Origin: Candidatus Nomurabacteria bacterium
Lineage (GTDB): Bacteria > Patescibacteriota > Minisyncoccia > Phycocordibacterales > UBA10002
NCBI GenBank assembly: GCA_943349725.1
Contig: CALQZP010000003.1
Location: 1 to 42,899 of the forward strand
Direction: 5' to 3'
Length of the DNA stretch: 42,899 nucleotides
A model generated the notes under the pieces. It did no database searches. It had not been told where the DNA came from and worked only from the letters and a program-made list of their open reading frames with translations. The translations under genes were made by a program, and so were the position numbers. The first letter of the stretch is position 1. Each line of letters begins with the position of its first letter. Below are positions 10,508-20,769 of the stretch, in pieces.

Positions 10508-10559
10508 CTACACACGTCCTGGTTACATGTATACTGCCTCAAATCTGGTACACAAAAAG

Positions 10560-10584
10560 AAAAGGCCGCGAAGCGCGACCTTTT
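10560..10584 (+). terminator. Rho-independent terminator-like hairpin
   Basis: AAAAGGcCGCGaagCGCGaCCTTTT downstream of the caspase-like gene. Confidence 0.7.
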
Positions 10585-10703
10585 CGATGGGTTTGCCACT
10601 CTACGGAAAATGCCATACAGGCTGACATTTTCTAATGCGATATAGTGTAGCAAAAGCAAGTTGTAAATCAATAGGCGAATGTGAATGACTTTTTATAACA
10701 ACT

Positions 10704-12440
10704 ATGTCAACACCCGTAGAACAAATCAAAGAGCGATTGGGGATTGCCGATGTGGTCGGCTCCTATATAAAGCTTGACCGCTCGGGAAGCTCGCTCAAGG
10801 GCAAATGCCCGTTCCACAACGAAAAGACTCCGTCTTTTTTCGTCTCGCCTGCTCGCTCCTCGTACTATTGTTTTGGGTGCCAGGCAAAAGGTGACATCTT
10901 CACCTTTGTGCAGGAGTTTGAAGGTCTGGACTTTATCGGGGCGCTTCGCGTGCTAGCACAGCGCGCGGGCGTAACGCTCACGAAGATTGACCCGAAGGTG
11001 CGTAGCGAATACGCGCGCCTGTATCTTTGTCTTGAAAAAGCGACACGGTTTTACGAGCAGAAACTTCAGGATACTCCCGAAGCCAAAAGCTATCTTGACG
11101 GACGCGGACTTTTGCCCGAAACGATAAAGGTGTGGCGCATTGGGTTTGCACCAAACGACTGGCGACAGCTTTTTGATTACCTCACTAAAGAAGGATTTAC
11201 CCCGGAAGAAATGGGGAAGGTTGGCCTCATAAAACGGGCCGAACCAAACGCGCAACATCAGGGAGCGCGATTTTATGACGCGTTTCGTGGACGCGTAATG
11301 TTTCCGATACGCGACAGCGCATCGCGGGTGATTGCATTTTCTGCGCGCATTTTGCCGTCACTTGATGATGGGAAAAGTGGGAAGTACATCAACTCTCCCG
11401 AGACGATTCTCTTCAGTAAATCCCACACACTCTACGGCTTTGACCGGGCGAAGCTTATCATCCGTCAGAAGGACGCCACTATACTCGTGGAAGGGCAGAT
11501 GGACATCCTTATGGCGCATCAAGCAGGCTTTGAGAATACTGTCGCTTCGTCGGGCACCGCGCTCACGGAAGAACAACTCGTTCGACTTAAGCGTCTTTCG
11601 GAAAATCTGCTCATTTCTTTTGACTCGGACAGCGCCGGGGTACGCGCGAGTGAGCGCGCTATCCGGCTTGCGCTGGCGCTCGGCATGAATGTGAAAGTTA
11701 TCGCAATTGGCGCAGGTAAGGACCCTGCCGAGCTCATCCAAAAAGACCTACCTGCGTGGGAGAAGGCAGTATCCGGAGCGAAACATGTCATTGATTTTCT
11801 TTTGGACGGTTTACTCGCGTCGGCAAAAGAGGGGAGAGAGCGAGCTCTGGCGATTGAAAAGACGCTTCTTCCGTTTCTCCGTTCACTTACTTCAAGTGTG
11901 GAGCAGTCGCATTTCATAAAAGTGATAGCAGAGAAGAGCGGACTTCGCGAAGATGCGCTCTGGGAATCGTTTAAAAAGCTCGCACCTGCGGTGCAGGAGA
12001 AAGAGGTTCAGGAACCTAGGAAGGCTACTCCTCCCACGCACGCAAACACACTTGAACGAAGAGTTTTCTGTATTTACTTACTCGCGGAATCCAAAAGGGA
12101 TGCGACACTCCTCTCTCGATTGGAAACTGATTTGCTCCGTATTTTTGGACAAGAGCTTCTGAATAAAAAGCAGGAACATTACCGAGCGCTACAGGATGTC
12201 CTTCTTTTGGAGGCCGAGGCACTCTACGGCATCGGTGTACCGAGTCCCGGTGAAGAGCAAGAGCTTCTGCGCCACCTTGAAGAAGGACATCTCACTGCGC
12301 TTCTCTCGGAAAAGATGGACACACTCATCGTCGCCGAGCGGGAAGGGAAGAAGGAAGAGGCACAAAGGTTGCTTGCTGAATGTAAAGAACTTACCCAGAA
12401 ATTGGCTACACTTAAATCCCATCGATTCAGTCCCCAATAA
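10704..12440 (+). CDS. dnaG: DNA primase
   Basis: Zinc-binding CPFHNEKTPSFFVSPARSSYYCFGCQAKGD; TOPRIM ILVEGQMDILMAHQAGFENTVASSGTALTEEQ. Confidence 0.98.
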   Translation: MSTPVEQIKERLGIADVVGSYIKLDRSGSSLKGKCPFHNEKTPSFFVSPARSSYYCFGCQAKGDIFTFVQEFEGLDFIGALRVLAQRAGVTLTKIDPKVRSEYARLYLCLEKATRFYEQKLQDTPEAKSYLDGRGLLPETIKVWRIGFAPNDWRQLFDYLTKEGFTPEEMGKVGLIKRAEPNAQHQGARFYDAFRGRVMFPIRDSASRVIAFSARILPSLDDGKSGKYINSPETILFSKSHTLYGFDRAKLIIRQKDATILVEGQMDILMAHQAGFENTVASSGTALTEEQLVRLKRLSENLLISFDSDSAGVRASERAIRLALALGMNVKVIAIGAGKDPAELIQKDLPAWEKAVSGAKHVIDFLLDGLLASAKEGRERALAIEKTLLPFLRSLTSSVEQSHFIKVIAEKSGLREDALWESFKKLAPAVQEKEVQEPRKATPPTHANTLERRVFCIYLLAESKRDATLLSRLETDLLRIFGQELLNKKQEHYRALQDVLLLEAEALYGIGVPSPGEEQELLRHLEEGHLTALLSEKMDTLIVAEREGKKEEAQRLLAECKELTQKLATLKSHRFSPQ

Positions 12441-12588
12441 CCAAGGAACAATATCCAAACAAGAATTGATAAACCAATCCGCAAATTTGGAAGTTTGTAC
12501 TTGAAGTTTGTTTGGCTATGGTATCTTGGTGTTTGGATATTGACTCAAATCTTGTCTTTAAGCCATTTTTAGCTATAATACTGCCACT

Positions 12589-13800
12589 ATGCCTAAAGTA
12601 AAAAAAGCCCTAAAGAAGGGCTCCAAAGTCGTGAAAAAGAAGAAGGTATCTGCCCCCAAGGCATCCAAGAAGCGACCCGCCCCAAAGAAGGCTCCTCCGG
12701 TTACGGAGAAAATGGCTCGAGGAAAGGAACGCAACATACGTGCCGAGCGCCTTATCGCAAAGGGTAAGGGGCGCGGATTCATTACGTATAGCGACATTCT
12801 GAAAGAATTTCCTACGATTGAAGAAGATGTTAGTTTCCTTGATGAACTTTACGCTAAGTTTCAAACGGCGGGTATTGATGTACTCGAAGGGGGGAACATG
12901 CTCGATAAAGAGGTTGAAGAGCCTCATGGTAAGAAGAATGTGTACCTTGGAAAGAGCAGTGATGCTTCCTACGACTCCATTCAGATGTACCTCAAGGAAA
13001 TCGGCCAGTATCCGCTCATCAACGGTAAGGATGAGAAAGAACTTGCTAAGCGCATTCAGGCAGGGGATATGGAGGCCAAGAATCTTCTCGCGCGCGCGAA
13101 CCTTCGTCTTGTGGTTTCCATCGCGAAGAAATATGTCGGACGCTCGCCCGACCTCACACTCCTTGACCTTATTCAGGAAGGAAACCTTGGTCTCTTCAAG
13201 GCAGTGGATAAGTTTGATTGGACCAAAGGCTACAAGTTTTCCACCTACGCGACGTGGTGGATTCGCCAAGCCATCACTCGCGCGCTTGCCGACCAGTCGC
13301 GTACCATTCGCGTACCGGTGCATATGGTGGAAACAATTGCCAAATACAAACAGGTGGTTCGCCGATTGTCGCAAGACCTCGGTCGTGACCCGCTTCCCGA
13401 AGAAATCGGCGTTGAAATGGGTATTGATACCGACAAGGTCTACCAGATTGAGAAAATTGACCAGGACACGGTTTCGCTTGAAAGCCCTGTGGGTGATGAA
13501 GGTGATGATGGCAAGAGCACCCTGGGCGACTTTTTGCATGACGATAAGATCCTTTCACCCGATCAGGAGTCTTCACGGCGTATTTTGGGCGACCAGGTAA
13601 AAGAGATTTTGAATGAGCTTTCGGAAAAGGAACGCAAGATTTTGGAGCTTCGCCACGGACTTCTAGACGGCGTAACGCACACCCTTGAAGAGGTGGGACA
13701 GAAATTCGGCGTCACTCGTGAACGCATCCGCCAGATTGAGGCGAAGGCACACGAACGCATCCGCCAGCACGAGAAGGCGAAGAAACTCCAAGGATATTAG
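12589..13800 (+). CDS. rpoD: RNA polymerase primary sigma factor
   Basis: Region 2 [76 protein letters not shown]; region 4 [13 protein letters not shown]-like ([19 protein letters not shown]). Lys-rich N-terminus. Confidence 0.97.
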   Translation: MPKVKKALKKGSKVVKKKKVSAPKASKKRPAPKKAPPVTEKMARGKERNIRAERLIAKGKGRGFITYSDILKEFPTIEEDVSFLDELYAKFQTAGIDVLEGGNMLDKEVEEPHGKKNVYLGKSSDASYDSIQMYLKEIGQYPLINGKDEKELAKRIQAGDMEAKNLLARANLRLVVSIAKKYVGRSPDLTLLDLIQEGNLGLFKAVDKFDWTKGYKFSTYATWWIRQAITRALADQSRTIRVPVHMVETIAKYKQVVRRLSQDLGRDPLPEEIGVEMGIDTDKVYQIEKIDQDTVSLESPVGDEGDDGKSTLGDFLHDDKILSPDQESSRRILGDQVKEILNELSEKERKILELRHGLLDGVTHTLEEVGQKFGVTRERIRQIEAKAHERIRQHEKAKKLQGY

Positions 13801-13840
13801 GACTAGGCGCTAGGTAAGAAGGCGCTAGGCTCTAGGAAGA
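13801..13840. repeat. Word-type repeat family II (CTAGGCGCTAGGCTCTAGG), partial copy
   Basis: actaggcgctaggtaagaaggcgctaggctctagg, shared with 39787-39893. Confidence 0.55.
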
Positions 13841-13854
13841 CAAAAAGAAAAAAA

Positions 13855-13879
13855 ACGGCTCCGTCTTTGGCGGAGCCGT
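13855..13879 (+). terminator. Hairpin terminator-like downstream of rpoD
   Basis: ACGGCTCCGtctttggCGGAGCCGT. Confidence 0.6.
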
Positions 13880-14037
13880 GTTCGTGGTGGCTGGATAAAA
13901 AAACTACTCCTGCCTTGTAATGGCTATAAGCTACTGGGATCACCTATAGCTGTTTCGTTCGGTCGAAATGGAAACGCAAAGCCGTTTTCGCTTCTCCCCC
14001 ACTAACAGCTATAAACTTCTTTTGGTATACTCTCCAA

Positions 14038-16959
14038 ATGTCAGACGTTGAATTTACCAAACTCTATAACAACCTCAACCCACAGCAGAAAGAGGCGGTG
14101 GATACGATTGAGGGGCCAGTGATGGTGATTGCGGGTCCGGGGACGGGGAAGACGACGGTGCTGACGCTCCGTATAGCGCAAATCTTGCGAAAGACCGACA
14201 CGCCTCCGTCGGGGATTTTGGCGATTACCTACACCGAGGCGGGAGTGAAAGCGATGCGACAGAAGCTCCGCGCCCTTATGGGTTCACGCGCGGATGAAGT
14301 AGGATTGCATACCTTTCACGGCTTTGCGGCGGGAATACTCTCGGAGCACAAAGACCACTTTCCGCATCTTGATAGAACGACACAGATGACCGACATTGAC
14401 GCGGAGAGTTTTATTCGGGAGATTCTCAAAGATGAGCGATTCGCATCACTTCGGCCGTTTGGTAATCCGGAAATGTATGTTTCCAAAATTGTGGGAGCTA
14501 TCAGCGAGGCGAAACGCGAGGCGCAAACGTCGGAGATGGTGCGACTCTACGCGCATGCGGAAATAAAAAGCATCAAGGCCGACCCCGAGTCTATTTCTTC
14601 TCGCGGACCGACCAAGGGTAAACTAAAGGCAGAGGCCGAAAAGCAGATAGAAAAATGCGGGAAGACTATTCTCTTTGCGGATGTGTACGGGGCCTACGAG
14701 GCTAAGAAGCGCGCAGAAAAGCGAATAGATTTTGACGACCTCATTATTGAACTTCTTTCCGCGCTTCAGAATGATTCGCTCCTCCTCCGTCTTTTGCAGG
14801 AAAAGTTTCTGTACATTCTTATTGACGAACATCAGGATACGAACGACTCGCAGAACTTGCTTATTCGTCTCCTTGCCGATTTCTTTGATAGCCCAAATCT
14901 CTTCGTTGTGGGTGATGAAAAGCAAGCCATCTTTCGTTTCCAAGGTGCTTCGGTGGAGAACTTTCTGCGGTTTAAAAACGCGTGGAAGGATATGAAGACC
15001 ATTCCGCTTGAGAAGAATTATCGTTCGCATCAGCACCTTCTTGATGGCGCATTTTCACTTATAGAACATAATTACGGAGAGGGCGAGCACGCGCATCTTC
15101 GGGTGAAGCTTATAGCGGAGGGCGCCCACACACCAAAGCCAGTTGAGCTCGTGCAGGGAACCGATAGCACGACATTGCGTTTTTTGGGTGAGGAAATTCG
15201 AGAGATTCTCAAAAACGAAGCGGAGAGTACTGTCGCCATTATCACCAAGACCAACCGTGATCTGGAACGAGTGATTCGTTTTTTGGAGCGAGAAGACATT
15301 CCTGTCGCATCCGAACGCAAAATAAATATCTTTAATCACCCCGCAGGCAATCTCTTTTTTACACTGGTGGAGTATCTTGCCGATAGCACGAATGCCGAGG
15401 CGCTGGCGAAGACCATTATGGGAGGACTCTGGGGGCTTCCGTTTGAAAATGCGATTGTGTGTATGCAGGCACTTCGTAGTGGCAAACACGGAGTTGCGGA
15501 AAGTATCCCCGCGCTTCGGCATATTCGCAATAAACTCTCGGGTGACGGAGTACTGGAGTTTTTACTTTTTGCCGGTACTGCTTCGGGTTTTGTAGGGCTC
15601 ATTACGAGCGACCATGGAAGTGTGGAGGTCTGGCGAGGTATTGTAGAACTTTCCGAATATCTTATTCGTGAAGGCGATATTAGCGACCCGCGGGAGCTTC
15701 TACGGCAACTCCTTGCCTACAAAGCTTCTGCGGAAGAGCGGAGCATCAAGATAAGTGTTGGTACGCCCGAACTTCGGGTTCGCGCGATGACCGCGCACGG
15801 CAGTAAGGGTCTTGAGTTTGACTATGTGTTTTTGCCGTTCGCAACCGAGAGCTCGTGGATAGGCAGGGCGCGCGGCGAATATTTTACGCTTCCCCGAAAG
15901 GAGAAAACAGATGGTGATGATGTCAAAGACGCACGTCGGCTCTTCTACGTGGCGCTTACGCGTGCGAAGAAACATGCGGTACTGCTTTCCCCCGAAAGCT
16001 CTGCCGGAGGAAAGGTACAAACCCCCCTTCGGTTTTTGGAGGAGCTTGACGGTGCATACGTAAAGAAAGTGGTGCTTCCGCAAGAAACTGAAGACATTCT
16101 AGAAACCTCGCGTAAGGCGGGGAAAGTGTCGGACTTCGCGCAGAAAATTAACGACCTCGCAAAGACGGTGCTCCTTGAGAAAGGGCTTTCCGTGACCGCG
16201 CTCAATCACTTTCTATCCTGTCCGAGTCGGTTTATCTATCAGAGTATTTTGAAACTTCCACAGGCTCCGGCTCCGCTTCCGGAAAAGGGAATTGCCGTAC
16301 ATGAAGCGTTTGCGAATATTTGGAGCGAGAAGGAGCCTCGTGCTGAAAAGGTGCTTCCGGTGTTTAAAGATTCCATTTCCGCTTACTTTGAGCGGTCACT
16401 TCTTCCTGTTTTTGAAAAGGAGGCGGTCAAGAAGGAGCTTTTTGAGGATGCTCCGGTTATTGCGAGAGAACTTCAAAACCACTTTATCGGAAATGCCCTC
16501 GTGGAGTCGTGGAGCGAGTCACAGTTTGAAGGTAGCTATGAGAGCAAACCCGTCAGCATTCCCATTCACGGCAAGCTGGACGCGGTGCAGGAAAAAGGTG
16601 ATGAGGTGTTCGTGTTTGACTACAAAACTAAGGAAGCGATGTCGGTTAAGGAAATAAAAGGGGAAACGAAATCATCAAACGGCGATTATTTTAGACAGCT
16701 CGTCTTTTACAAACTGCTTTTAGAGAATGACCCAAGGTATAAAAACAAAACCATTATCCCGTCACTGGTGTTCGCGATACCGGACCGAAAAGGGAAGTGT
16801 GATATCGTTTCGCTACCTATCACGAGCGAGGACATCTTGTCGGTCAAACAAAACATTCAAAGTCTGATTGACTCTGTCTGGTCGGGGCATATTATGACCG
16901 ACTATTGTGACGAACCTGACTGCGAGTGGTGCAAGTTGAAAAAAGTAAGTAGCTCGTAA
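14038..16959 (+). CDS. UvrD/PcrA-type superfamily 1 helicase with C-terminal PD-(D/E)XK (RecB-like) nuclease domain
   Basis: Walker A VIAGPGTGKTTVLTLR; YILIDEHQDTNDSQ; VVGDEKQAIFRFQGAS; C-terminal GKLDAVQEKGDEVFVFDYKTK and a Cys-containing C-terminus (CDEPDCEWCKL). Confidence 0.92.
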   Translation: MSDVEFTKLYNNLNPQQKEAVDTIEGPVMVIAGPGTGKTTVLTLRIAQILRKTDTPPSGILAITYTEAGVKAMRQKLRALMGSRADEVGLHTFHGFAAGILSEHKDHFPHLDRTTQMTDIDAESFIREILKDERFASLRPFGNPEMYVSKIVGAISEAKREAQTSEMVRLYAHAEIKSIKADPESISSRGPTKGKLKAEAEKQIEKCGKTILFADVYGAYEAKKRAEKRIDFDDLIIELLSALQNDSLLLRLLQEKFLYILIDEHQDTNDSQNLLIRLLADFFDSPNLFVVGDEKQAIFRFQGASVENFLRFKNAWKDMKTIPLEKNYRSHQHLLDGAFSLIEHNYGEGEHAHLRVKLIAEGAHTPKPVELVQGTDSTTLRFLGEEIREILKNEAESTVAIITKTNRDLERVIRFLEREDIPVASERKINIFNHPAGNLFFTLVEYLADSTNAEALAKTIMGGLWGLPFENAIVCMQALRSGKHGVAESIPALRHIRNKLSGDGVLEFLLFAGTASGFVGLITSDHGSVEVWRGIVELSEYLIREGDISDPRELLRQLLAYKASAEERSIKISVGTPELRVRAMTAHGSKGLEFDYVFLPFATESSWIGRARGEYFTLPRKEKTDGDDVKDARRLFYVALTRAKKHAVLLSPESSAGGKVQTPLRFLEELDGAYVKKVVLPQETEDILETSRKAGKVSDFAQKINDLAKTVLLEKGLSVTALNHFLSCPSRFIYQSILKLPQAPAPLPEKGIAVHEAFANIWSEKEPRAEKVLPVFKDSISAYFERSLLPVFEKEAVKKELFEDAPVIARELQNHFIGNALVESWSESQFEGSYESKPVSIPIHGKLDAVQEKGDEVFVFDYKTKEAMSVKEIKGETKSSNGDYFRQLVFYKLLLENDPRYKNKTIIPSLVFAIPDRKGKCDIVSLPITSEDILSVKQNIQSLIDSVWSGHIMTDYCDEPDCEWCKLKKVSSS

Positions 16960-16978
16960 AAAGTAGTAAGTAGAAAGA

Positions 16979-17009
16979 AAAACCCGCCCGAGGATACGAG
17001 CGGGTTTTT
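16979..17009. terminator. Bidirectional terminator between convergent genes
   Basis: AAAAACCCGCccgaggatacgaGCGGGTTTTT between the + strand helicase and a - strand gene. Confidence 0.75.
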
Positions 17010-17049
17010 CTTTGTATAATTCTTAAATCCTAAATCCTACTTCTTAAAT

Positions 17050-17862
17050 CTATCGAAGAAGCGTATCAATCGTAGATTTCACGAGCTGGTAGGGGAGTGA
17101 GCCATTCATACCTACTCGCAGACCATCGGCTGAGAAGGTGATGGGAAGTTGTCCTTGGTTATCTCGATACGGTTCGAAAAGCCCGACAAGGGTCGTCTTC
17201 GCTTCCTCTGAAATAGGACTCTTAAGCACGAGTACGCTGTGTGGGGTGCCATTTACACCGGCGTTTGCACCATCCGTCATGTCGATTTGTATACGCGATT
17301 GCCCGCGTCCACTCGAGAGGCAGTCCGCGAATGATTTTTCGTTGAGTCCGATCTCTTTCGCCATCCGAGGAAGTGAGAGCAGGTCAAGGCCATCGTTTGA
17401 CGGAGTCGCCTCAAATAGCTTGTCCGTATAGTCCCAAAATTTTGCGTTTCCACCAAGATCTCCCGCGCATAGGAGCGCCTCGGATTCCTTCGGAGCCTTT
17501 GAGTGAAGCTGGACGATGGGGTACTGGCGGTACACCCACGCCACCTTTCCTGCCTTTCCGTACTCATTCATCACCTGGAGCATTACATTGTGGAAACGCT
17601 TACAGAAAGGACATTCGGTATCCGAAAACTCTACGAATACGATATTTGCGTCAGGGTTTCCTCGTATGTAGTCGGTGCCGTCAATCGGGCGGAGTTTGAT
17701 AGCTCCCGTAGGTTGTTGGGGAATGGCGTTTGGCATGGTAGCCTCTTTTATGGGCGTCAGGTTTTCACTTCCACGAAGAAAAATGGCTCCCGCAACGAGG
17801 AGGCCAGCTACGACAATCGCCATCGGGACGTTAAGAGGGTTTGTTTTTGAGGTTGATTCCAT
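17050..17862 (-). CDS. DsbA-family thioredoxin-fold protein, membrane-anchored
   Basis: N-terminal TM followed by VFVEFSDTECPFCKRFHNVM (CPFC) and VNGTPHSVLV (cis-Pro loop). Confidence 0.88.
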   Translation of the reverse strand: MESTSKTNPLNVPMAIVVAGLLVAGAIFLRGSENLTPIKEATMPNAIPQQPTGAIKLRPIDGTDYIRGNPDANIVFVEFSDTECPFCKRFHNVMLQVMNEYGKAGKVAWVYRQYPIVQLHSKAPKESEALLCAGDLGGNAKFWDYTDKLFEATPSNDGLDLLSLPRMAKEIGLNEKSFADCLSSGRGQSRIQIDMTDGANAGVNGTPHSVLVLKSPISEEAKTTLVGLFEPYRDNQGQLPITFSADGLRVGMNGSLPYQLVKSTIDTLLR

Positions 17863-17940
17863 GGTATAGAAATAAACGTTAAGTAAATAATTAAAATTCT
17901 GAAAGAAGTGTACTATACATTTCGCATTTTGCTATCTCTC

Positions 17941-18516
17941 TTAAAACGGCAGAGTATGTGTCAGCACATTTTCGTTCTTCTTCTCCCAACCACTCGTATC
18001 GAGGACAATATCCTTTATCATTTTTCCGTCAGGATACTTCACCTTTCCGTGCAGAAGCGCGTGGTCGTAGATGGCCTTTGTGATACGGACATCATCAAGG
18101 CAGTATTCTACCACCTTTTGTTTTTCGCCTTGTCGCCACCAGACGTTCGCCATCGAGCCGTGCGCGATTTTGTGGTCACCAATGGTGGCTGAAGCCACCG
18201 AATCCAGCTTAATGCGCCGTCCAAGCACCTTTTGTATCTCTTTCATAAGGTCAAGGCTTTTAATGGACGTGAGGTCGCCCGGATAGTATTTGTTAAGAAG
18301 GGGAATATCAAAGTGGTCGGAGTTATAGCCGATGAGCATATCGGCCTTCTCCAAAATCGGCCACAGCTTCGGCAGGTCTTCTTCAAAGTAGCTTGTATAG
18401 GCGTCAGTCTCTGAGTCGTGGGTGCAGACACAGGCAAGGGTAAGCGACGCCGGGTCGTTTGACCCGGTGTCGGTGAAGAAATTGGTAGTTTCAATGTCGA
18501 AGGTTATCTTCCTCAT
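17941..18516 (-). CDS. RNase H-like (DEDD) 3'-5' exonuclease domain protein
   Basis: Likely start MRKITFDIETTNFF; GYNSDHFDIPLL; YCLDDVRITKAIYD (DEDD signature). Confidence 0.8.
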   Translation of the reverse strand: MRKITFDIETTNFFTDTGSNDPASLTLACVCTHDSETDAYTSYFEEDLPKLWPILEKADMLIGYNSDHFDIPLLNKYYPGDLTSIKSLDLMKEIQKVLGRRIKLDSVASATIGDHKIAHGSMANVWWRQGEKQKVVEYCLDDVRITKAIYDHALLHGKVKYPDGKMIKDIVLDTSGWEKKNENVLTHTLPF

Positions 18517-18522
18517 AATCAA

Positions 18523-18628
18523 GTACCAATCTACTAATCTGTACCAATCTGCAAATACCAACGAATAAGAACCCGATCTATCTGATTAGCAGGTATTCGT
18601 AGATTGGTCTTCATTCGCTGATTGGTAT
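18523..18628. repeat. Word-type imperfect inverted repeat (family I, copy 2)
   Basis: taccaatctactaatctgtaccaatctgcaaataccaacgaataagaa ... gattagcaggtattcgtagattggtcttcattcgctgattggta. Overlaps the 3' end of hisS. Confidence 0.7.
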
Positions 18629-19941
18629 TTTATTAGAAACTCGGCGATCTTGTCCTCCGCGAGCGCGGTTTCCTTGCCCAACGAAAGATTTTTCACTTTG
18701 ATCTGTCCTGAAGTCTTTTCCTGTTCACCGATAATCGCAACGAACGGAATCTTCGCGCGGTCGGCGTTCTTGACCTTGGTGCCGACTTTGCCTTCGCTGT
18801 AGTCAACCACCACCCGTACCCCTGCTCGTCGTAGGCTCTGCGCTAGGTCGTTTACGTAGCCGGTCCACTCTTTGTCCATCGCAGAAAGATAGAGGTCGGC
18901 TGCAGTCGGCAGGTTTTTGGGGAGAAGGTCATAGGTTTCAAGCACGTCACGAATGGTGACATCTCCCATACCAAAGCCAACGGTCGGCACTTTTTCCACG
19001 GCAAACATATCCAAAAGGTCGTCGTAGCGTCCTCCACCAAAGAGTGAACGTGGGTTAGCGGGATTTTTATCAAACACTTCAAAGACGATACCGGTGTAGT
19101 AATCAAATCCGCGCATGAGTGTCTGGTCAAACACTATGTTTGTAATACCGAGCGCGTTAAGCGCCCCGAGAAGCGCCTTGATTTCCGCGAAGCTCTCCGA
19201 AAGTTCTTTTTCTTCAGGAAGATGAGACACAAACTCCTCAAAGTTTTTGGAGTTGAGCAGGGTAAGAAGAAGCGCATCCTTCTCTCCAAGAAGCTCACTT
19301 AAAGCTTTCTCAAACACTTCTTTCTCCATCTTTGAACGGCGGTCAATAAGCTGTGCGGTTTTGCGCGCCTGCTCGCCACTTTGTCCAAGAAGCGTGCCGA
19401 TGATGTAGTTCATCACCTTGCGACTGTTGATTCGTATCTCAAAGTTACTATCCTTAATGCCAAAGCCACGCATAATTTCGTAGGCGAGCGAAATGATTTC
19501 GGTCTCGGCTTCTATGCCCGGCAGACCGAAGATATCGGCGTTCAGCTGGTAGTGTTCGCGCAGTCTCCCACGTTGCGGGCGTTCGTAGCGGAAAAGGTTC
19601 GGAGTGGAGAACCAGCGCACGGGGAAGAAAAGCGTCTTTCGTTTGCCCGCGATAAGCCGAGCGACCGTCGGGGTCATCTCGGGGCGAAGGGTGACCTCGC
19701 GGTCACCACGGTCGGTGAAGGTATAGGTCTGTTCGTTCACAATTTCCTCGCTCGTCTTTCCACGGTAGAGGTCGGCGGGCTCCAAAATTGACGCCATATA
19801 TTCCTCGTATCCGAACTTTTTGCAGGTCTCTTTCCACACACCAAAAATATACTGCTCTATCGCGCAGTCGGCCGGATAAAAGTCTCGGACTCCCTTGTAG
19901 GCCTCGGTAGACAGTTTCTTTTTTGGGTCGGTCATATACAC
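18586..19941 (-). CDS. hisS: Histidyl-tRNA synthetase
   Basis: GVRDFYPADCAIEQYIFGVWKETCKKFGYEEY; LRPEMTPTVAR; RSLFGGGRYDDLLDMFA. C-terminal tail KYQSANEDQSTNTC is encoded by the family I repeat. Confidence 0.97.
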   Translation of the reverse strand: MYMTDPKKKLSTEAYKGVRDFYPADCAIEQYIFGVWKETCKKFGYEEYMASILEPADLYRGKTSEEIVNEQTYTFTDRGDREVTLRPEMTPTVARLIAGKRKTLFFPVRWFSTPNLFRYERPQRGRLREHYQLNADIFGLPGIEAETEIISLAYEIMRGFGIKDSNFEIRINSRKVMNYIIGTLLGQSGEQARKTAQLIDRRSKMEKEVFEKALSELLGEKDALLLTLLNSKNFEEFVSHLPEEKELSESFAEIKALLGALNALGITNIVFDQTLMRGFDYYTGIVFEVFDKNPANPRSLFGGGRYDDLLDMFAVEKVPTVGFGMGDVTIRDVLETYDLLPKNLPTAADLYLSAMDKEWTGYVNDLAQSLRRAGVRVVVDYSEGKVGTKVKNADRAKIPFVAIIGEQEKTSGQIKVKNLSLGKETALAEDKIAEFLIKYQSANEDQSTNTC

Positions 19942-19958
19942 GCCATTGTAGCAGGATA

Positions 19959-20714
19959 CTATTTTGTTTCAAAATGAAGGAAGCAAAATGAGGGAGTCGT
20001 TCGCCAAACTGTTCTTCTTCTCCCTACTACACACAGGGTATAAAAAAGCCGAGCGTGGGGCTCGGCTGATGAAAAGAAGAAAAAAATATAGAGCACCGTT
20101 CTACATGACCTTATCTGCTCTGAAACCACACCGGCAGGGGATGGTGTGACATGTCGTACACCCGTTTCCAAAATGTAGCATAACCTCTTCATGTAGCCCC
20201 ACCCCAAGTACACTTGCAACAACACAGAGTGCTTCAACGCATTGCGCCATTTTTTTCCCGCGTCCTCAAAGTGAGATTTCTCATGCGTGGCTCGGTATTT
20301 TCCGACGGCCGCTTGCAGCGCTTGAACCTTCTCCGCTAAACAAAGTGCGGTGTTGGGAAGTATGGCACCACTATGTCGCGACGTGAAGTGTTTCTGAAGC
20401 TCAGGGAGTGGGATGTTTGGCGATAAACCCGTCTCGCACCACCGTGCTACCTCTTCGTGTAGTGGTACTTCCAAGCGATTCGCAATAGCGAGGAGCCAGG
20501 AGAGCATCATGCACAGGTGATAGGGCGTCCGCGCGGTGTCTGCTTTCCGCACTCGGAGCGATACCCTGGAGTTGTATTCAGCCAAGCGACCGAGCATCTC
20601 GTAGATTTCAAAGTTGCGTCCGTTGACTGCTCCATAAACGGTTTGGTTGAAGCGTTTCAAATCCGCGAGTGAGTGGTTGTTTAGGGGAATGGGGGATAGT
20701 TGTGATGTGTTCAT
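19959..20714 (-). CDS. MazG-like/pyrophosphohydrolase-like hypothetical protein with anomalous C-terminus
   Basis: HSLADLKRFNQTVYGAVNGRNFEIYEMLGRLAEY... HLCMMLSWLLAIANRLEVPLHEEV resembles MazG-like helices. The C-terminus (FFFFSSAEPHARLFYTL) translates a hairpin terminator. Confidence 0.45.
   Translation of the reverse strand: MNTSQLSPIPLNNHSLADLKRFNQTVYGAVNGRNFEIYEMLGRLAEYNSRVSLRVRKADTARTPYHLCMMLSWLLAIANRLEVPLHEEVARWCETGLSPNIPLPELQKHFTSRHSGAILPNTALCLAEKVQALQAAVGKYRATHEKSHFEDAGKKWRNALKHSVLLQVYLGWGYMKRLCYILETGVRHVTPSPAGVVSEQIRSCRTVLYIFFFFSSAEPHARLFYTLCVVGRRRTVWRTTPSFCFLHFETK
20048..20068 (-). terminator. Minus-strand intrinsic terminator
   Basis: On the minus strand AGCCGAGCcccacGCTCGGCT followed by TTTTT. 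Confidence 0.65.
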
Positions 20715-20769
20715 GTGTTCAATTTGTTCTCTGCCCCAATCCTACGTGCCCCAGAGTGGATGTCAATTT

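Noticed and set aside
10704-10725. DnaG and the 8339 methyltransferase share the N-terminus MSTPVEQ
   Set aside because: Codons differ (atgtcaacacccgtagaacaa vs atgagtactcctgttgaacaa) and the proteins are unrelated; likely coincidence.
17503-17850. Plus-strand ORFs opposite the DsbA-family gene
   Set aside because: The minus-strand gene has clear CPFC and cis-Pro motifs; opposite frames are spurious.
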